This document shows positions 25,216 through 32,472 of a DNA stretch of 64,000 nt, in pieces (within the stretch, counting starts at the first letter, position 1; the number at the start of each line of letters is the position of its first letter). Made by a program: the position numbers and the translations under genes. Source of the DNA: Flavobacterium degerlachei (GTDB lineage Bacteria > Bacteroidota > Bacteroidia > Flavobacteriales > Flavobacteriaceae); assembly GCF_900106645.1 (NCBI RefSeq), contig NZ_FNMV01000002.1, positions 248,001 to 312,000 on the forward strand, read 5' to 3'. Under the pieces are notes generated by a model, which was not told where the DNA came from, did no database searches, and was given only the letters and a program-made list of their open reading frames with translations.

Positions 25216-25860
25216 ATGAAATTATCACTGGACTACCTCATCAGAGAACCAAAAATCAAGTTAGACAAAAACCCACTTATACTTTTACTTCACGGATACG
25301 GTAGCAACGAAGCTGATTTATTTTCGTTTGCATCAGAACTTCCAGACGAGTGTTACGTCATTTCAGCTCGTGCTCCTTATGATTTACAATACGGGAGTTA
25401 CGCTTGGTACGCTATTAATTTTGACGCTGATGAAAATAAATTTTCAGACTTAGATCAGGCGAGAGAATCTAGAAATTTAATTGCTGGTTTTATAGAAGAA
25501 TTGATTGCTAATTATCCAATTGACGCTAACAATATTACTTTATTAGGCTTTAGCCAAGGTGCTATTTTGAGTTATGCAATTGCGCTTTCGCATCCTGAAA
25601 AAATCAAAAATGTAATAGCCTTAAGTGGTTATGCTAATGAAGATATTATGGAGCCTAATTACCAAAATAATGATTTTAGTCAATTGCGAATATTCCAATC
25701 TCACGGAACGGTTGACCAAGTGATTCCAATTGATTGGGCTCGTAAAACAAAGCCTTTTCTAGACAAACTAAACATCGCAGCTGTTTATAAAGAATACCCA
25801 ATAGGTCATGGGATATCCCCACAAATATTTAATGACTTTAAAAATTGGTTATTGGCATAA
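25216..25860 (+). CDS. Alpha/beta hydrolase, phospholipase/carboxylesterase family
   Basis: This 214-residue cytoplasmic protein fits the small serine esterase family that includes YpfH and acyl-protein thioesterase-like enzymes. Seen are the oxyanion-hole region LLLHGYGSNEADLF near residue 24, the nucleophile elbow GFSQG near 115, Asp in SHGTVDQVIPIDWA near 160, and His in YPIGHGISPQIF near 196, giving a full catalytic triad. The natural substrate is unknown. It is the last gene of a likely operon and is followed at once by a terminator. Confidence 0.87.
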   Translation: MKLSLDYLIREPKIKLDKNPLILLLHGYGSNEADLFSFASELPDECYVISARAPYDLQYGSYAWYAINFDADENKFSDLDQARESRNLIAGFIEELIANYPIDANNITLLGFSQGAILSYAIALSHPEKIKNVIALSGYANEDIMEPNYQNNDFSQLRIFQSHGTVDQVIPIDWARKTKPFLDKLNIAAVYKEYPIGHGISPQIFNDFKNWLLA

Positions 25861-25866
25861 AAAACA

Positions 25867-25900
25867 AAGGTTCCAATTTAAATTGGAACCTTCCTTTTTT
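25867..25900. terminator. Terminator made of a 26-base perfect palindrome
   Basis: Bases 25867-25879 and 25880-25892 are exact reverse complements, followed by CCTTTTTT. It starts six bases after the esterase stop and reaches the stop of the convergent gene, and may serve mainly the plus-strand genes. Confidence 0.82.
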
Positions 25901-26402
25901 ACTCTTTTGGATAAAGCAACGATTGATTGACTTCAAATGAAATGCTTTCATCCCCATTTACAAAGTATTTAAGTAGTACTTCTCCCCAAATATTTCCATC
26001 GCTAAAATCAGCAATAATCCATCTGTGATTTAAAATTTTCACTTTGTTGATTATAAATTTGTTTTCTCCTATTTTATCCTGTCCAACATAAGGGTTTCCT
26101 TTGGGATTTGAATTATAATCTAATAATTTCTCCGTTACATAAGGAATCAGTTTTTCATATTGAATCGTTTTTTCTGAACTTCCTGAATCAAAATAATTTT
26201 GCGCATTTTCGTTTTTTTCCAAAGAAAAATAATTGGCATTATTCAGTTTAGAATTAACAGAAACCAAGCTATCTTTCAATTTTTTGGTTACTTTTTCATA
26301 TCTTTCTTCTTGGAATGCTACTTCCTTACTATAAAACATGTACGTAAATAGGTTCATAAGTACAAGTATAATAAAGGCATAGAGTAATAATGATTTTTTC
26401 AT
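25899..26402 (-). CDS. Hypothetical protein with N-terminal membrane anchor
   Basis: The 167-residue protein begins MKKSLLLYAFIILVLMNLFTYMF, a single membrane helix or uncleaved signal, followed by a probable coiled-coil (EERYEKVTKKLKDSLVSVNSKLNN, split here in two turns) and a mixed alpha/beta C-terminus with HRWIIADFSDG and EVLLKYFVNG. I recognise the type as a flavobacterial hypothetical but can name no function. It is 11 bases downstream of the PhnP-like hydrolase gene, so the two are probably co-transcribed from the divergent promoter near 27200. Confidence 0.62.
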   Translation of the reverse strand: MKKSLLLYAFIILVLMNLFTYMFYSKEVAFQEERYEKVTKKLKDSLVSVNSKLNNANYFSLEKNENAQNYFDSGSSEKTIQYEKLIPYVTEKLLDYNSNPKGNPYVGQDKIGENKFIINKVKILNHRWIIADFSDGNIWGEVLLKYFVNGDESISFEVNQSLLYPKE

Positions 26403-26413
26403 TTTAAGTTAAA

Positions 26414-27178
26414 TTATAGTGTGATTTCTAAATTATCATAAGCAAGATAAACATTTTCAGGCAACCTTTTTTGAACCTCCTCATGAAACCCCAACATATG
26501 GCTAACGTGAGTAAGATAGGCTTTCTCTGGCTTTACCAAGGCTATAAAATCTAAAGCTTCCTGCAAATTAAAATGGGATATATGATGTTCTTCCCGCAAT
26601 GCATTTATAACCAATACCTTTAGATTTTTAAGTTTTGAAATCTCATCTTCGGCAACTGTTTTTGCATCAGTTACATAAGCAAAATCATCAATTCTATACC
26701 CAAAAACCTGTAGGTCTCCATGCATCACATTAACGGGGATTACTGATTTACCTCCTAGATCAAAAGATTCGTTATTAAGCACTTCAATCGCTTTTACAGA
26801 AGGAGCACCTGGATATCTGTCTATAGTAGCAAAAACGTAATCAAATCGATTTTTCAGATTATCAATTACCCTTCGATGTGCATAAATTGGTATTTTTCCT
26901 TGTTTAAAATTAAAAGGTCGAATGTCATCTATACCTGCCGTATGATCAGAATGTTCATGTGTAAACAATATCCCATCGACATGTTGACAGTTTGAGGCAA
27001 GCATTTGTTGCCTAAAATCAGGACCACAGTCAATTACATAGGAGTGCTCATCCCAAGAAATCCATACGGAGACCCTAAGTCTTTTGTCTTTATTATCAGT
27101 GCTTTTACAAACAGGATGATCGCTTCCTATAACTGGGATTCCTTGTGAAGTACCGGTGCCTAAAAAATATACCTTCAA
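26414..27178 (-). CDS. MBL-fold metallo-hydrolase, PhnP-like
   Basis: The 254-residue protein has the metallo-beta-lactamase fold with GTGTSQGIPVIGSDHPVC at the N-terminus, the metal-binding THEHSDHTAGIDDIRPF block near residue 74, a further His in VMHGDLQVFGY, the Asp in FAYVTDAKT, and the final His in AYLTHVSHMLG. The GTGTSQGIP start and the Cys-containing segment are typical of the PhnP/YcbX-like phosphodiesterase group, which cleaves small cyclic or nucleotide phosphodiesters. Cytoplasmic. The actual substrate is not evident. Confidence 0.85.
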   Translation of the reverse strand: MKVYFLGTGTSQGIPVIGSDHPVCKSTDNKDKRLRVSVWISWDEHSYVIDCGPDFRQQMLASNCQHVDGILFTHEHSDHTAGIDDIRPFNFKQGKIPIYAHRRVIDNLKNRFDYVFATIDRYPGAPSVKAIEVLNNESFDLGGKSVIPVNVMHGDLQVFGYRIDDFAYVTDAKTVAEDEISKLKNLKVLVINALREEHHISHFNLQEALDFIALVKPEKAYLTHVSHMLGFHEEVQKRLPENVYLAYDNLEITL

Positions 27179-27196
27179 TTGCGTTTAATTTTTTTA

Positions 27197-27204
27197 CAAA
27201 AATA
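27197..27204 (-). promoter_or_regulatory. Minus-7 element for the PhnP-like hydrolase gene
   Basis: On the minus strand it reads TATTTTTG, an exact TAnnTTTG match 19 bases upstream of the start codon at 27178. It is part of a divergent promoter pair. Confidence 0.48.
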
Positions 27205-27238
27205 GGATTAAATCTCTTTCATTAGAACCCTATTTAAT

Positions 27239-27246
27239 TAACTTTG
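27239..27246 (+). promoter_or_regulatory. Minus-7 element for the 487-residue conserved protein
   Basis: TAACTTTG matches TAnnTTTG exactly, lies 28 bases upstream of the ATG at 27275, and has CTTTC about 18 bases upstream as a weak minus-33 candidate. Confidence 0.48.
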
Positions 27247-27274
27247 TAACATATTAGCCATATTTAAAATAAAA

Positions 27275-28738
27275 ATGGATACTGAAATAAAACTCAAAGG
27301 TGATAAAGTCATCGCACAAATACCTTCAATAAAGGATAAAGCACTTCGTATCAATTTGAATGAAAATATATACGGAACTTTTGCTGAAATTGGGGCTGGA
27401 CAAGAAACGGTAAGACATTTTTTTAGATCTGGAGGTTCTTCCGGAACTATTGCAAAAGCGATGTCAGCCTATGACAAGGATTTTAGTGATGCCATATATG
27501 GTATTGAAGCAGACGGCCGCTATGTAACAGAAAGCCGACTTAAAAAAATGCTGACTTTTGAAGGCCAGTTGATTGAGGAGCGCTTGAGCAGGGAAAAACA
27601 TCCTAATAAAATGTTTTTTAGTTATGCAAACACCGTTGCTACAATCGATTTTGCAAAACAATTTAAAGGACACGGCTGGGTAGGAATTAGATACCAAATC
27701 GAACCTGACGAAGATTATAATGAGATCATTCTTCATATTCGGTTCAAAGAGACAGATGCTCGACTACAGCAAGAAACTCTTGGGACTTTAGGAGTGAATT
27801 TAATTTATGGTGCTTACTATAAGTACAATGACCCTAAGCGATTGTTGCGTTATTTATACGATCACTTAGACAAAGACCAACTTGAAATTGACACCATTAA
27901 TTTTTCTGGTCCTCGTTTTGCTGATGTAGACAATCGTTTGATGAGTTTACAATTAGTAAAAAACGGAATGACTGATGCCGTAATGTTTGATCCTAACGGT
28001 AAAAACATCCTTCCAGCAGCAATTCTTTACAAAAAGAACATCCTTGCCTTAAGAGGTAGTTTCCGACCTGTAACAAAGGTTAATATGGACATGTATGAGA
28101 AATCATTAAAAATGTTCCTTCAAGAAAACAAAGTCGAAAAAGACAACACATTGGTGGTTTTTGAAATCACTTTATCTAATTTACGTTCTGACGGAGAAAT
28201 CGACGAACGTGATTTCATGGATCGGGCAGAGTTGCTGTGTTCATTGGGACAAACAGTAATGATTTCGAATTTCCAAGAATACTATAAAGTAGTTGAATAT
28301 TTTGCTAATTATACCAAAGCAAGAATGGGACTGGCCATGGGTGTAAATAACCTGGTTGATATTTTTGATGAGAAATACTACCGTCATCTAAGTGGTGGAA
28401 TACTTGAAGCGTTTGGAAAATTATTCTTCCGCGACATGAAAGTGTTCTTGTACCCAATGCTAGACGAAAATGGAGACATCACCACATCTGAAAATTTAAA
28501 AGTTCATCCTAGAATGAAAGAGTTATACAAATTCTTTAAATTCAACGGTAAAGTGGTTGACATAGGTGATTATGACCCTGAAATCCTTGAAGTTTTCTCT
28601 CGTGAAGTACTAAAAATGATTAATGATGGAAAACCAGGTTGGGAACCTATGCTTCCTTCTGGTATTGCTGAAATCATTAAGGAGCATTACCTTTTTGGGT
28701 ATGAGCCAAATAAACTTTTGAAAGAAAGTGACAAATAA
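27275..28738 (+). CDS. Conserved cytoplasmic protein of unknown function
   Basis: The 487-residue protein has no signal peptide or membrane helix. It is well behaved and looks highly conserved: FAEIGAGQETVRHFFRSGG near residue 37, IYGIEADGRYV near 73, FSYANTVATIDF near 110, LGVNLIYGAYY near 169, GPRFADVDNRLMSLQLVKNG near 211 and FEITLSNLRSDGEIDERDF near 289. I recognise it as a protein common in Bacteroidetes whose homologues sometimes carry misleading receptor or nucleotidyltransferase names; neither a plug/barrel nor a nucleotidyltransferase signature is visible. It has its own promoter and terminator. I cannot assign a function. Confidence 0.75.
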   Translation: MDTEIKLKGDKVIAQIPSIKDKALRINLNENIYGTFAEIGAGQETVRHFFRSGGSSGTIAKAMSAYDKDFSDAIYGIEADGRYVTESRLKKMLTFEGQLIEERLSREKHPNKMFFSYANTVATIDFAKQFKGHGWVGIRYQIEPDEDYNEIILHIRFKETDARLQQETLGTLGVNLIYGAYYKYNDPKRLLRYLYDHLDKDQLEIDTINFSGPRFADVDNRLMSLQLVKNGMTDAVMFDPNGKNILPAAILYKKNILALRGSFRPVTKVNMDMYEKSLKMFLQENKVEKDNTLVVFEITLSNLRSDGEIDERDFMDRAELLCSLGQTVMISNFQEYYKVVEYFANYTKARMGLAMGVNNLVDIFDEKYYRHLSGGILEAFGKLFFRDMKVFLYPMLDENGDITTSENLKVHPRMKELYKFFKFNGKVVDIGDYDPEILEVFSREVLKMINDGKPGWEPMLPSGIAEIIKEHYLFGYEPNKLLKESDK

Positions 28739-28803
28739 AAAACTTTCGTTTATAATGTTCAATTGCTAAAATAGCTACAAGCACATTAAAAAACTGTAAT
28801 ATA

Positions 28804-28857
28804 AAAAAGTCCATAATTAAGGTGTTTAACAACCCTGATTATGGACTTTTTATTTTT
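28804..28857. terminator. Bidirectional terminator
   Basis: Stem 28804-28817 with 28838-28851 (14 bp) encloses a second small stem (GGT...ACC) and is flanked by A-rich and T-rich runs. It separates the 487-residue protein gene and the convergent bcp gene. Confidence 0.83.
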
Positions 28858-28910
28858 TGAAACTATTTAAGAATTGATTCAATTAACTATCTAGTAGAGT
28901 CGTTGAACAA

Positions 28911-29363
28911 TTACTTAAGTATCTGATCAGCGTGTGCTTTAGTCTTTACTTTTTCAATTACCTCATCTATTATTCCGTTTTCATCGATTACAAAAGTGGT
29001 TCGGTGAATGCCATCGTACTCTTTTCCCATGAATTTCTTAGGTCCCCAAACACCAAACGCCTCGATCACTGATTTGTCTTCATCAGCTAGTAACGGGAAT
29101 TGGAAATCATACTTTTCCTTGAATTTAGCTTGCTTTGCTTGAGCATCAGCACTAACACCTAGAAGTTCATAATTATTAGCTTGAAATCGCTCAAAATTAT
29201 CTCTTAAATCACAGGCTTCAGCTGTACATCCTGGTGTACTGGCTTTTGGGTAAAAGAAAACTACTAATTTTTTCCCTTTATAGTCTTCTAATTTATGTTC
29301 TTTACCATCTTGATCTAATCCTGAAAAACTTGGTGCTTTATCGCCCTTTTTTAATGTTGTCAT
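28911..29363 (-). CDS. bcp: Thioredoxin-dependent thiol peroxidase (Bcp/PrxQ)
   Basis: The 150-residue peroxiredoxin reduces hydrogen and organic peroxides using thioredoxin. Visible are GDKAPSFSGLDQDGK at the N-terminus, the active-site block FFYPKASTPGCTAEACDLRD with peroxidatic Cys near residue 45 and a second Cys five positions later, as in PrxQ enzymes, and the later RTTFVIDENG strand. Cytoplasmic and of normal family length. The 215-base region upstream, before the nth start, contains no recognisable element. Confidence 0.93.
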   Translation of the reverse strand: MTTLKKGDKAPSFSGLDQDGKEHKLEDYKGKKLVVFFYPKASTPGCTAEACDLRDNFERFQANNYELLGVSADAQAKQAKFKEKYDFQFPLLADEDKSVIEAFGVWGPKKFMGKEYDGIHRTTFVIDENGIIDEVIEKVKTKAHADQILK

Positions 29364-29578
29364 CGTTATATGTTTATGAGTGATTAATGATATGCCCCAG
29401 ATTGAAGTAAAAACCCCGGAATACGGTTAGTTTCAATTTTATGTGTTTATAAAGCGACCAAAGGAAGCTCTTGAAAACACTTAATAATTGTACTAACTGG
29501 ATGAGGAGTTGTAACGGAAAGCTGGATTAGGCACATCCTGAAATTTATTCTATTTTTACAAGATATAAAATTACGAAA

Positions 29579-30229
29579 ATGACTAAGCAAGAACGGGTAA
29601 CATTTGTTATAAATACGTTAAAAGAATTATATCCTACGATTCCGATTCCTTTAGACCATAAAGATCCCTATACTTTATTGATTGCTGTTTTGCTTTCGGC
29701 ACAATGCACGGATGTTCGAGTGAATAAAATCACGCCTTTACTTTTTGCGAAAGCAGATAACCCTTACGACATGATAAAAATGTCAGTCGAGGAGATAAAG
29801 GAAATAATTCGTCCATGTGGGCTTTCACCAATGAAGTCCAAAGGAATACATGGTCTTTCCCATATTTTAATTGATAAACATGGTGGCGAAGTTCCGCAAA
29901 GTTTTGAATATTTAGAAGAATTACCTGCGGTGGGTCATAAAACGGCAAGTGTGGTTATGTCTCAAGCTTTTGGAGTTCCCGCTTTTCCCGTGGACACTCA
30001 TATTCACAGATTGATGTATCGATGGAATTTAACCAATGGTAAAAATGTCGTTCAAACCGAAAAAGATGCCAAACGTATTTTCCCAGAAGAGATTTGGAAT
30101 GACTTGCACTTACAAATTATTTGGTACGGAAGAGAATATTCACCTGCTAGAGGTTGGGATTTAGAAAAAGACATCATAACTAACACTGTAGGAAGAAAAT
30201 CAGTTTTAGATGAATACCATAAAAAATAA
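29579..30229 (+). CDS. nth: Endonuclease III-type DNA glycosylase without the 4Fe-4S cysteines
   Basis: This 216-residue base-excision repair enzyme should remove oxidised pyrimidines and nick abasic sites. The helix-hairpin-helix LEELPAVGHKTASVV carries catalytic Lys121, and PVDTHIHR carries Asp139, equivalent to Lys120 and Asp138 of the Escherichia coli enzyme. The C-terminal region, where family members have four Cys ligands in a Cx6Cx2Cx5C pattern, contains none here (WYGREYSPARG then DIITNTVGRKSVLDEYHKK); the only Cys residues are 43 and 80. The fold therefore lacks the cluster but probably keeps activity. Confidence 0.88.
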   Translation: MTKQERVTFVINTLKELYPTIPIPLDHKDPYTLLIAVLLSAQCTDVRVNKITPLLFAKADNPYDMIKMSVEEIKEIIRPCGLSPMKSKGIHGLSHILIDKHGGEVPQSFEYLEELPAVGHKTASVVMSQAFGVPAFPVDTHIHRLMYRWNLTNGKNVVQTEKDAKRIFPEEIWNDLHLQIIWYGREYSPARGWDLEKDIITNTVGRKSVLDEYHKK

Positions 30230-30264
30230 GATTCACTTATTTGAAAATCAAATTAGTGAATCTT
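30228..30264. terminator. Long inverted repeat at the end of nth
   Basis: Arms of 17 bases (30228-30244 and 30248-30264) pair with one mismatch across a 3-base loop. The left arm begins inside the nth stop codon. No T-run follows, so it may stabilise the 3' end of the message or act as a weak terminator between nth and the convergent small gene. Confidence 0.6.
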
Positions 30265-30316
30265 ATCATACAAGATCTTTAAACCAAGTCTTGTCTTATT
30301 TGATTTTGAAAAAAAT

Positions 30317-30460
30317 CTAATTGGATATTATTTCGAAATTCTTGTTATCAACTTTTACTATACTCAACGCTTTAGAGTAATTTAATAAAAAAGAAACGAT
30401 TTCCTTTCTTGGTTTCATTGTCCTAGTTATCAATGAGTCTTTAGAGTAAATTTTTGCCAT
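30317..30460 (-). CDS. Small protein of 47 residues downstream of the sigma factor gene
   Basis: A short frame starting MAKIYSKDSLITRTMKPRKE runs 47 codons to TAG. It is basic at the N-terminus (pattern KPRKE) and hydrophobic in the middle (IVSFLLNYSKAL), with no signal peptide. It lies on the same strand as the sigma factor gene, about 50 bases beyond that gene's stop, with AT-rich sequence before it. Codon use and amino-acid composition look natural, and I have an impression of similar tiny proteins in other flavobacteria. Function unknown; a role linked to the sigma factor is only suggested by position. Confidence 0.58.
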   Translation of the reverse strand: MAKIYSKDSLITRTMKPRKEIVSFLLNYSKALSIVKVDNKNFEIISN

Positions 30461-30511
30461 GTTGTATAAATTTTGTTATTATACTACAACGTACAAAATA
30501 TCGATATATTG

Positions 30512-31096
30512 TTAATTCGTTAAAACAATTTGATGCTTATCAATAACTTTTCTTAGATTCATTAAAGCGTAACGCATTCTGCCCAAGGATGTATTGATAC
30601 TTACTCCTGTAATCTCAGAAATCTCTTTAAAACTCATGTCTTGGTAAATTCGCATAACCAAAACTTCTTTTTGATCAAGTGGTAATTCCTCAATTAATTT
30701 TTTTATATCCTTTTCAAGCTGTGCTGAAATCAATTGGTTTTCTATTGTAGGAGAATCGTCAGACATAATGGAGAAAATAGAAAACTCCTCTGTTTCTCTA
30801 AATAGGGGCATTTTCTTCGTTTTTCTAAAGTGGTCTATGATTAGATTATGAGAAATTCGCATCACCCACGGAAGAAATTTACCTTCCTCGTTATAAGAAT
30901 TAGACTTTAACGTTTTGATTACTTTAATAAAAGTGTCTTGAAAAATATCATTTGATATATCTCTATCTGATATCTTGGAGTATATAAAGCCGTAAATTCG
31001 GGATTCATGCCTTTTGATTAATGTAGCCAAAGCGTCTTCGTTTCCTGCTACATAATTTTGTACCAATAAAGCATCTGGTGTTTGTATATTAGCCAT
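30512..31096 (-). CDS. ECF-type RNA polymerase sigma factor
   Basis: The 194-residue protein has sigma region 2 (LIKRHESRIYGFIYSKISD, then DIFQDTFIKVIKTL and LPWVMRISHNLIIDHFR) and region 4 with a helix-turn-helix (LPLDQKEVLVMRIYQDMSF followed by KEISEITGVSINTSLGRMRY). It directs RNA polymerase to a limited promoter set. No anti-sigma factor gene with a membrane helix lies next to it, which is unlike the FecI/FecR type, so control must be otherwise. About 510 bases of non-coding DNA lie upstream, a possible site of regulation. The gene is followed by a 47-residue small frame. Confidence 0.92.
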   Translation of the reverse strand: MANIQTPDALLVQNYVAGNEDALATLIKRHESRIYGFIYSKISDRDISNDIFQDTFIKVIKTLKSNSYNEEGKFLPWVMRISHNLIIDHFRKTKKMPLFRETEEFSIFSIMSDDSPTIENQLISAQLEKDIKKLIEELPLDQKEVLVMRIYQDMSFKEISEITGVSINTSLGRMRYALMNLRKVIDKHQIVLTN

Positions 31097-31540
31097 AGTT
31101 TTACCTTTTAGTTTGGGTTAAAATTTGTAAAAAATTTTCTAAAAAAGTAGTTTTATGTTATAGGCTAATTATAGTTTTATGTTAGTTCAATGTCCAAATT
31201 TAACAAATATTTACTTTAACCTACTATTAAAATTAAGAAAAATTAACAAACACAGCGCTAATATGTTAAATATCAGTACCGTTTCATAAGCTAATTAGTC
31301 CTATTGCTTTTTTAAGCAGCTAAATACGATGAGTTTATGTAGCCAAAACGCTTAAAACACAAACTAAAATTAATATTATAAATGTTTAATTTACAACTAC
31401 TTAAACCTAGTCATTACTCACTTATATTTGCTTTTTTCCTATAAATTACTTCATCGTCGTATATTATAATAAATTGTTCAGCGATTTTTTATCAATGAAA
31501 ATCGATTTGTTACTTCATAGAAAAACAAACTTTAGTAATT
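31097..31540. other. Gene-free region upstream of the sigma factor gene
   Basis: This very AT-rich stretch shows no frame above about 20 codons, no RNA-like structure I could identify and no clear TAnnTTTG on the minus strand. It should contain the promoter of the sigma factor gene. Confidence 0.5.
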
Positions 31541-31584
31541 AAAAAAAGAGAGAAGGTATTGTTGAAACAATACCTTCTCTCTTT
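31541..31584 (-). terminator. Terminator at the end of the glucan-utilisation cluster
   Basis: A 19-bp perfect stem (31545-31563 with 31566-31584) with a 2-base centre is followed on the minus strand by seven T residues. It lies 28 bases beyond the stop of the GH16 gene. Confidence 0.86.
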
Positions 31585-31612
31585 CAAAAAAATAACGACT
31601 ACAAACTAAACG

Positions 31613-32374
31613 TTACTGATATTCTTTTATATAATCAATTACAAATTTTTGAGGTAGAGCAGAATCGTCAACTGCGGGACCTCCAAAATCACCACCAATT
31701 GCCAGATTAATAATCAAATAAAATGGCTGGTTATAAGGCCATGTATTTTCGTTTTTAATAACGGGTTGAAAGGTATAAACGAGTATGTCATCAACGAAAA
31801 AATCGATTTTATCCTTTGTCCAATCTATAGCATAAATATGAAATCCATCTTCTATACTTTCAATTTTGGTTTTCTTAGTATTAATCGTATTACCATGGCT
31901 ATCTTGTGTATGCAAAGAGGTAAATACCGTATGAGGTTCTTTACCTACATATTCTAAAATATCAATTTCACCAGATTTTGGCCATCCTACTTTACTAATG
32001 TTTTCACCTAGCATCCAAAAAGCTGGCCAAAGACCATGTCCGACAGGAAGTTTTGCCCTCGCTTCTATCCTGCCATATTGAAACACTTTTTTATTCTGCG
32101 TTGTTATTCTAGTCGAAGTGTAAACATCTTCTTCTTTTCTCGCATGAATGATTAATTCCCCGTCTTTAATCTCGTGATTTTTATTCGTATAAACTTGTCT
32201 TTCATTATTTCCCCAACCGCATAAATTAGGACATCCATCTCCCAACTCAAAATTCCAAACCGATTCATCTAATGTAGGTTTATTGAAATTTTCTTCCCAA
32301 ACCAGTTTTCTTTTGGTTTGTCCGAAAGAGAGAGTTGTTATAAGGATAATGATAAAATATTTATTCATTTTCAT
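31613..32374 (-). CDS. Secreted GH16 endo-beta-glucanase (laminarinase type)
   Basis: The start is set at the MKMNKYF codon (32374), which gives a signal peptide ending LSFGQ; the frame is open further upstream. The mature enzyme is a single GH16 jelly-roll with the catalytic signature GEIDILE (nucleophile Glu136, Asp138, acid/base Glu141), aromatic substrate residues in GLWPAFWMLG, and the C-terminal QPFYLIINLAIGGDFGG block. It should cut internal beta-1,3 or mixed-linkage glucan bonds. It lacks a lipobox and a sorting domain, so it is probably periplasmic. It is the last gene of the cluster and a paralogue of the lipoprotein at 39318. Confidence 0.9.
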   Translation of the reverse strand: MKMNKYFIIILITTLSFGQTKRKLVWEENFNKPTLDESVWNFELGDGCPNLCGWGNNERQVYTNKNHEIKDGELIIHARKEEDVYTSTRITTQNKKVFQYGRIEARAKLPVGHGLWPAFWMLGENISKVGWPKSGEIDILEYVGKEPHTVFTSLHTQDSHGNTINTKKTKIESIEDGFHIYAIDWTKDKIDFFVDDILVYTFQPVIKNENTWPYNQPFYLIINLAIGGDFGGPAVDDSALPQKFVIDYIKEYQ

Positions 32375-32472
32375 TTGTTTTATTTGATTTAATACAATCA
32401 TTTTTTAATAGTCATACTACTCCTCTAGCCTGATGTAAATCAAATTAGATACATCTATTTATTATTCACATT

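Noticed and set aside
31097..31540. Possible non-coding RNA upstream of the sigma factor gene
   Set aside because: The long AT-rich gap suggested it, but I found no stable structure or paired promoter and terminator within it.
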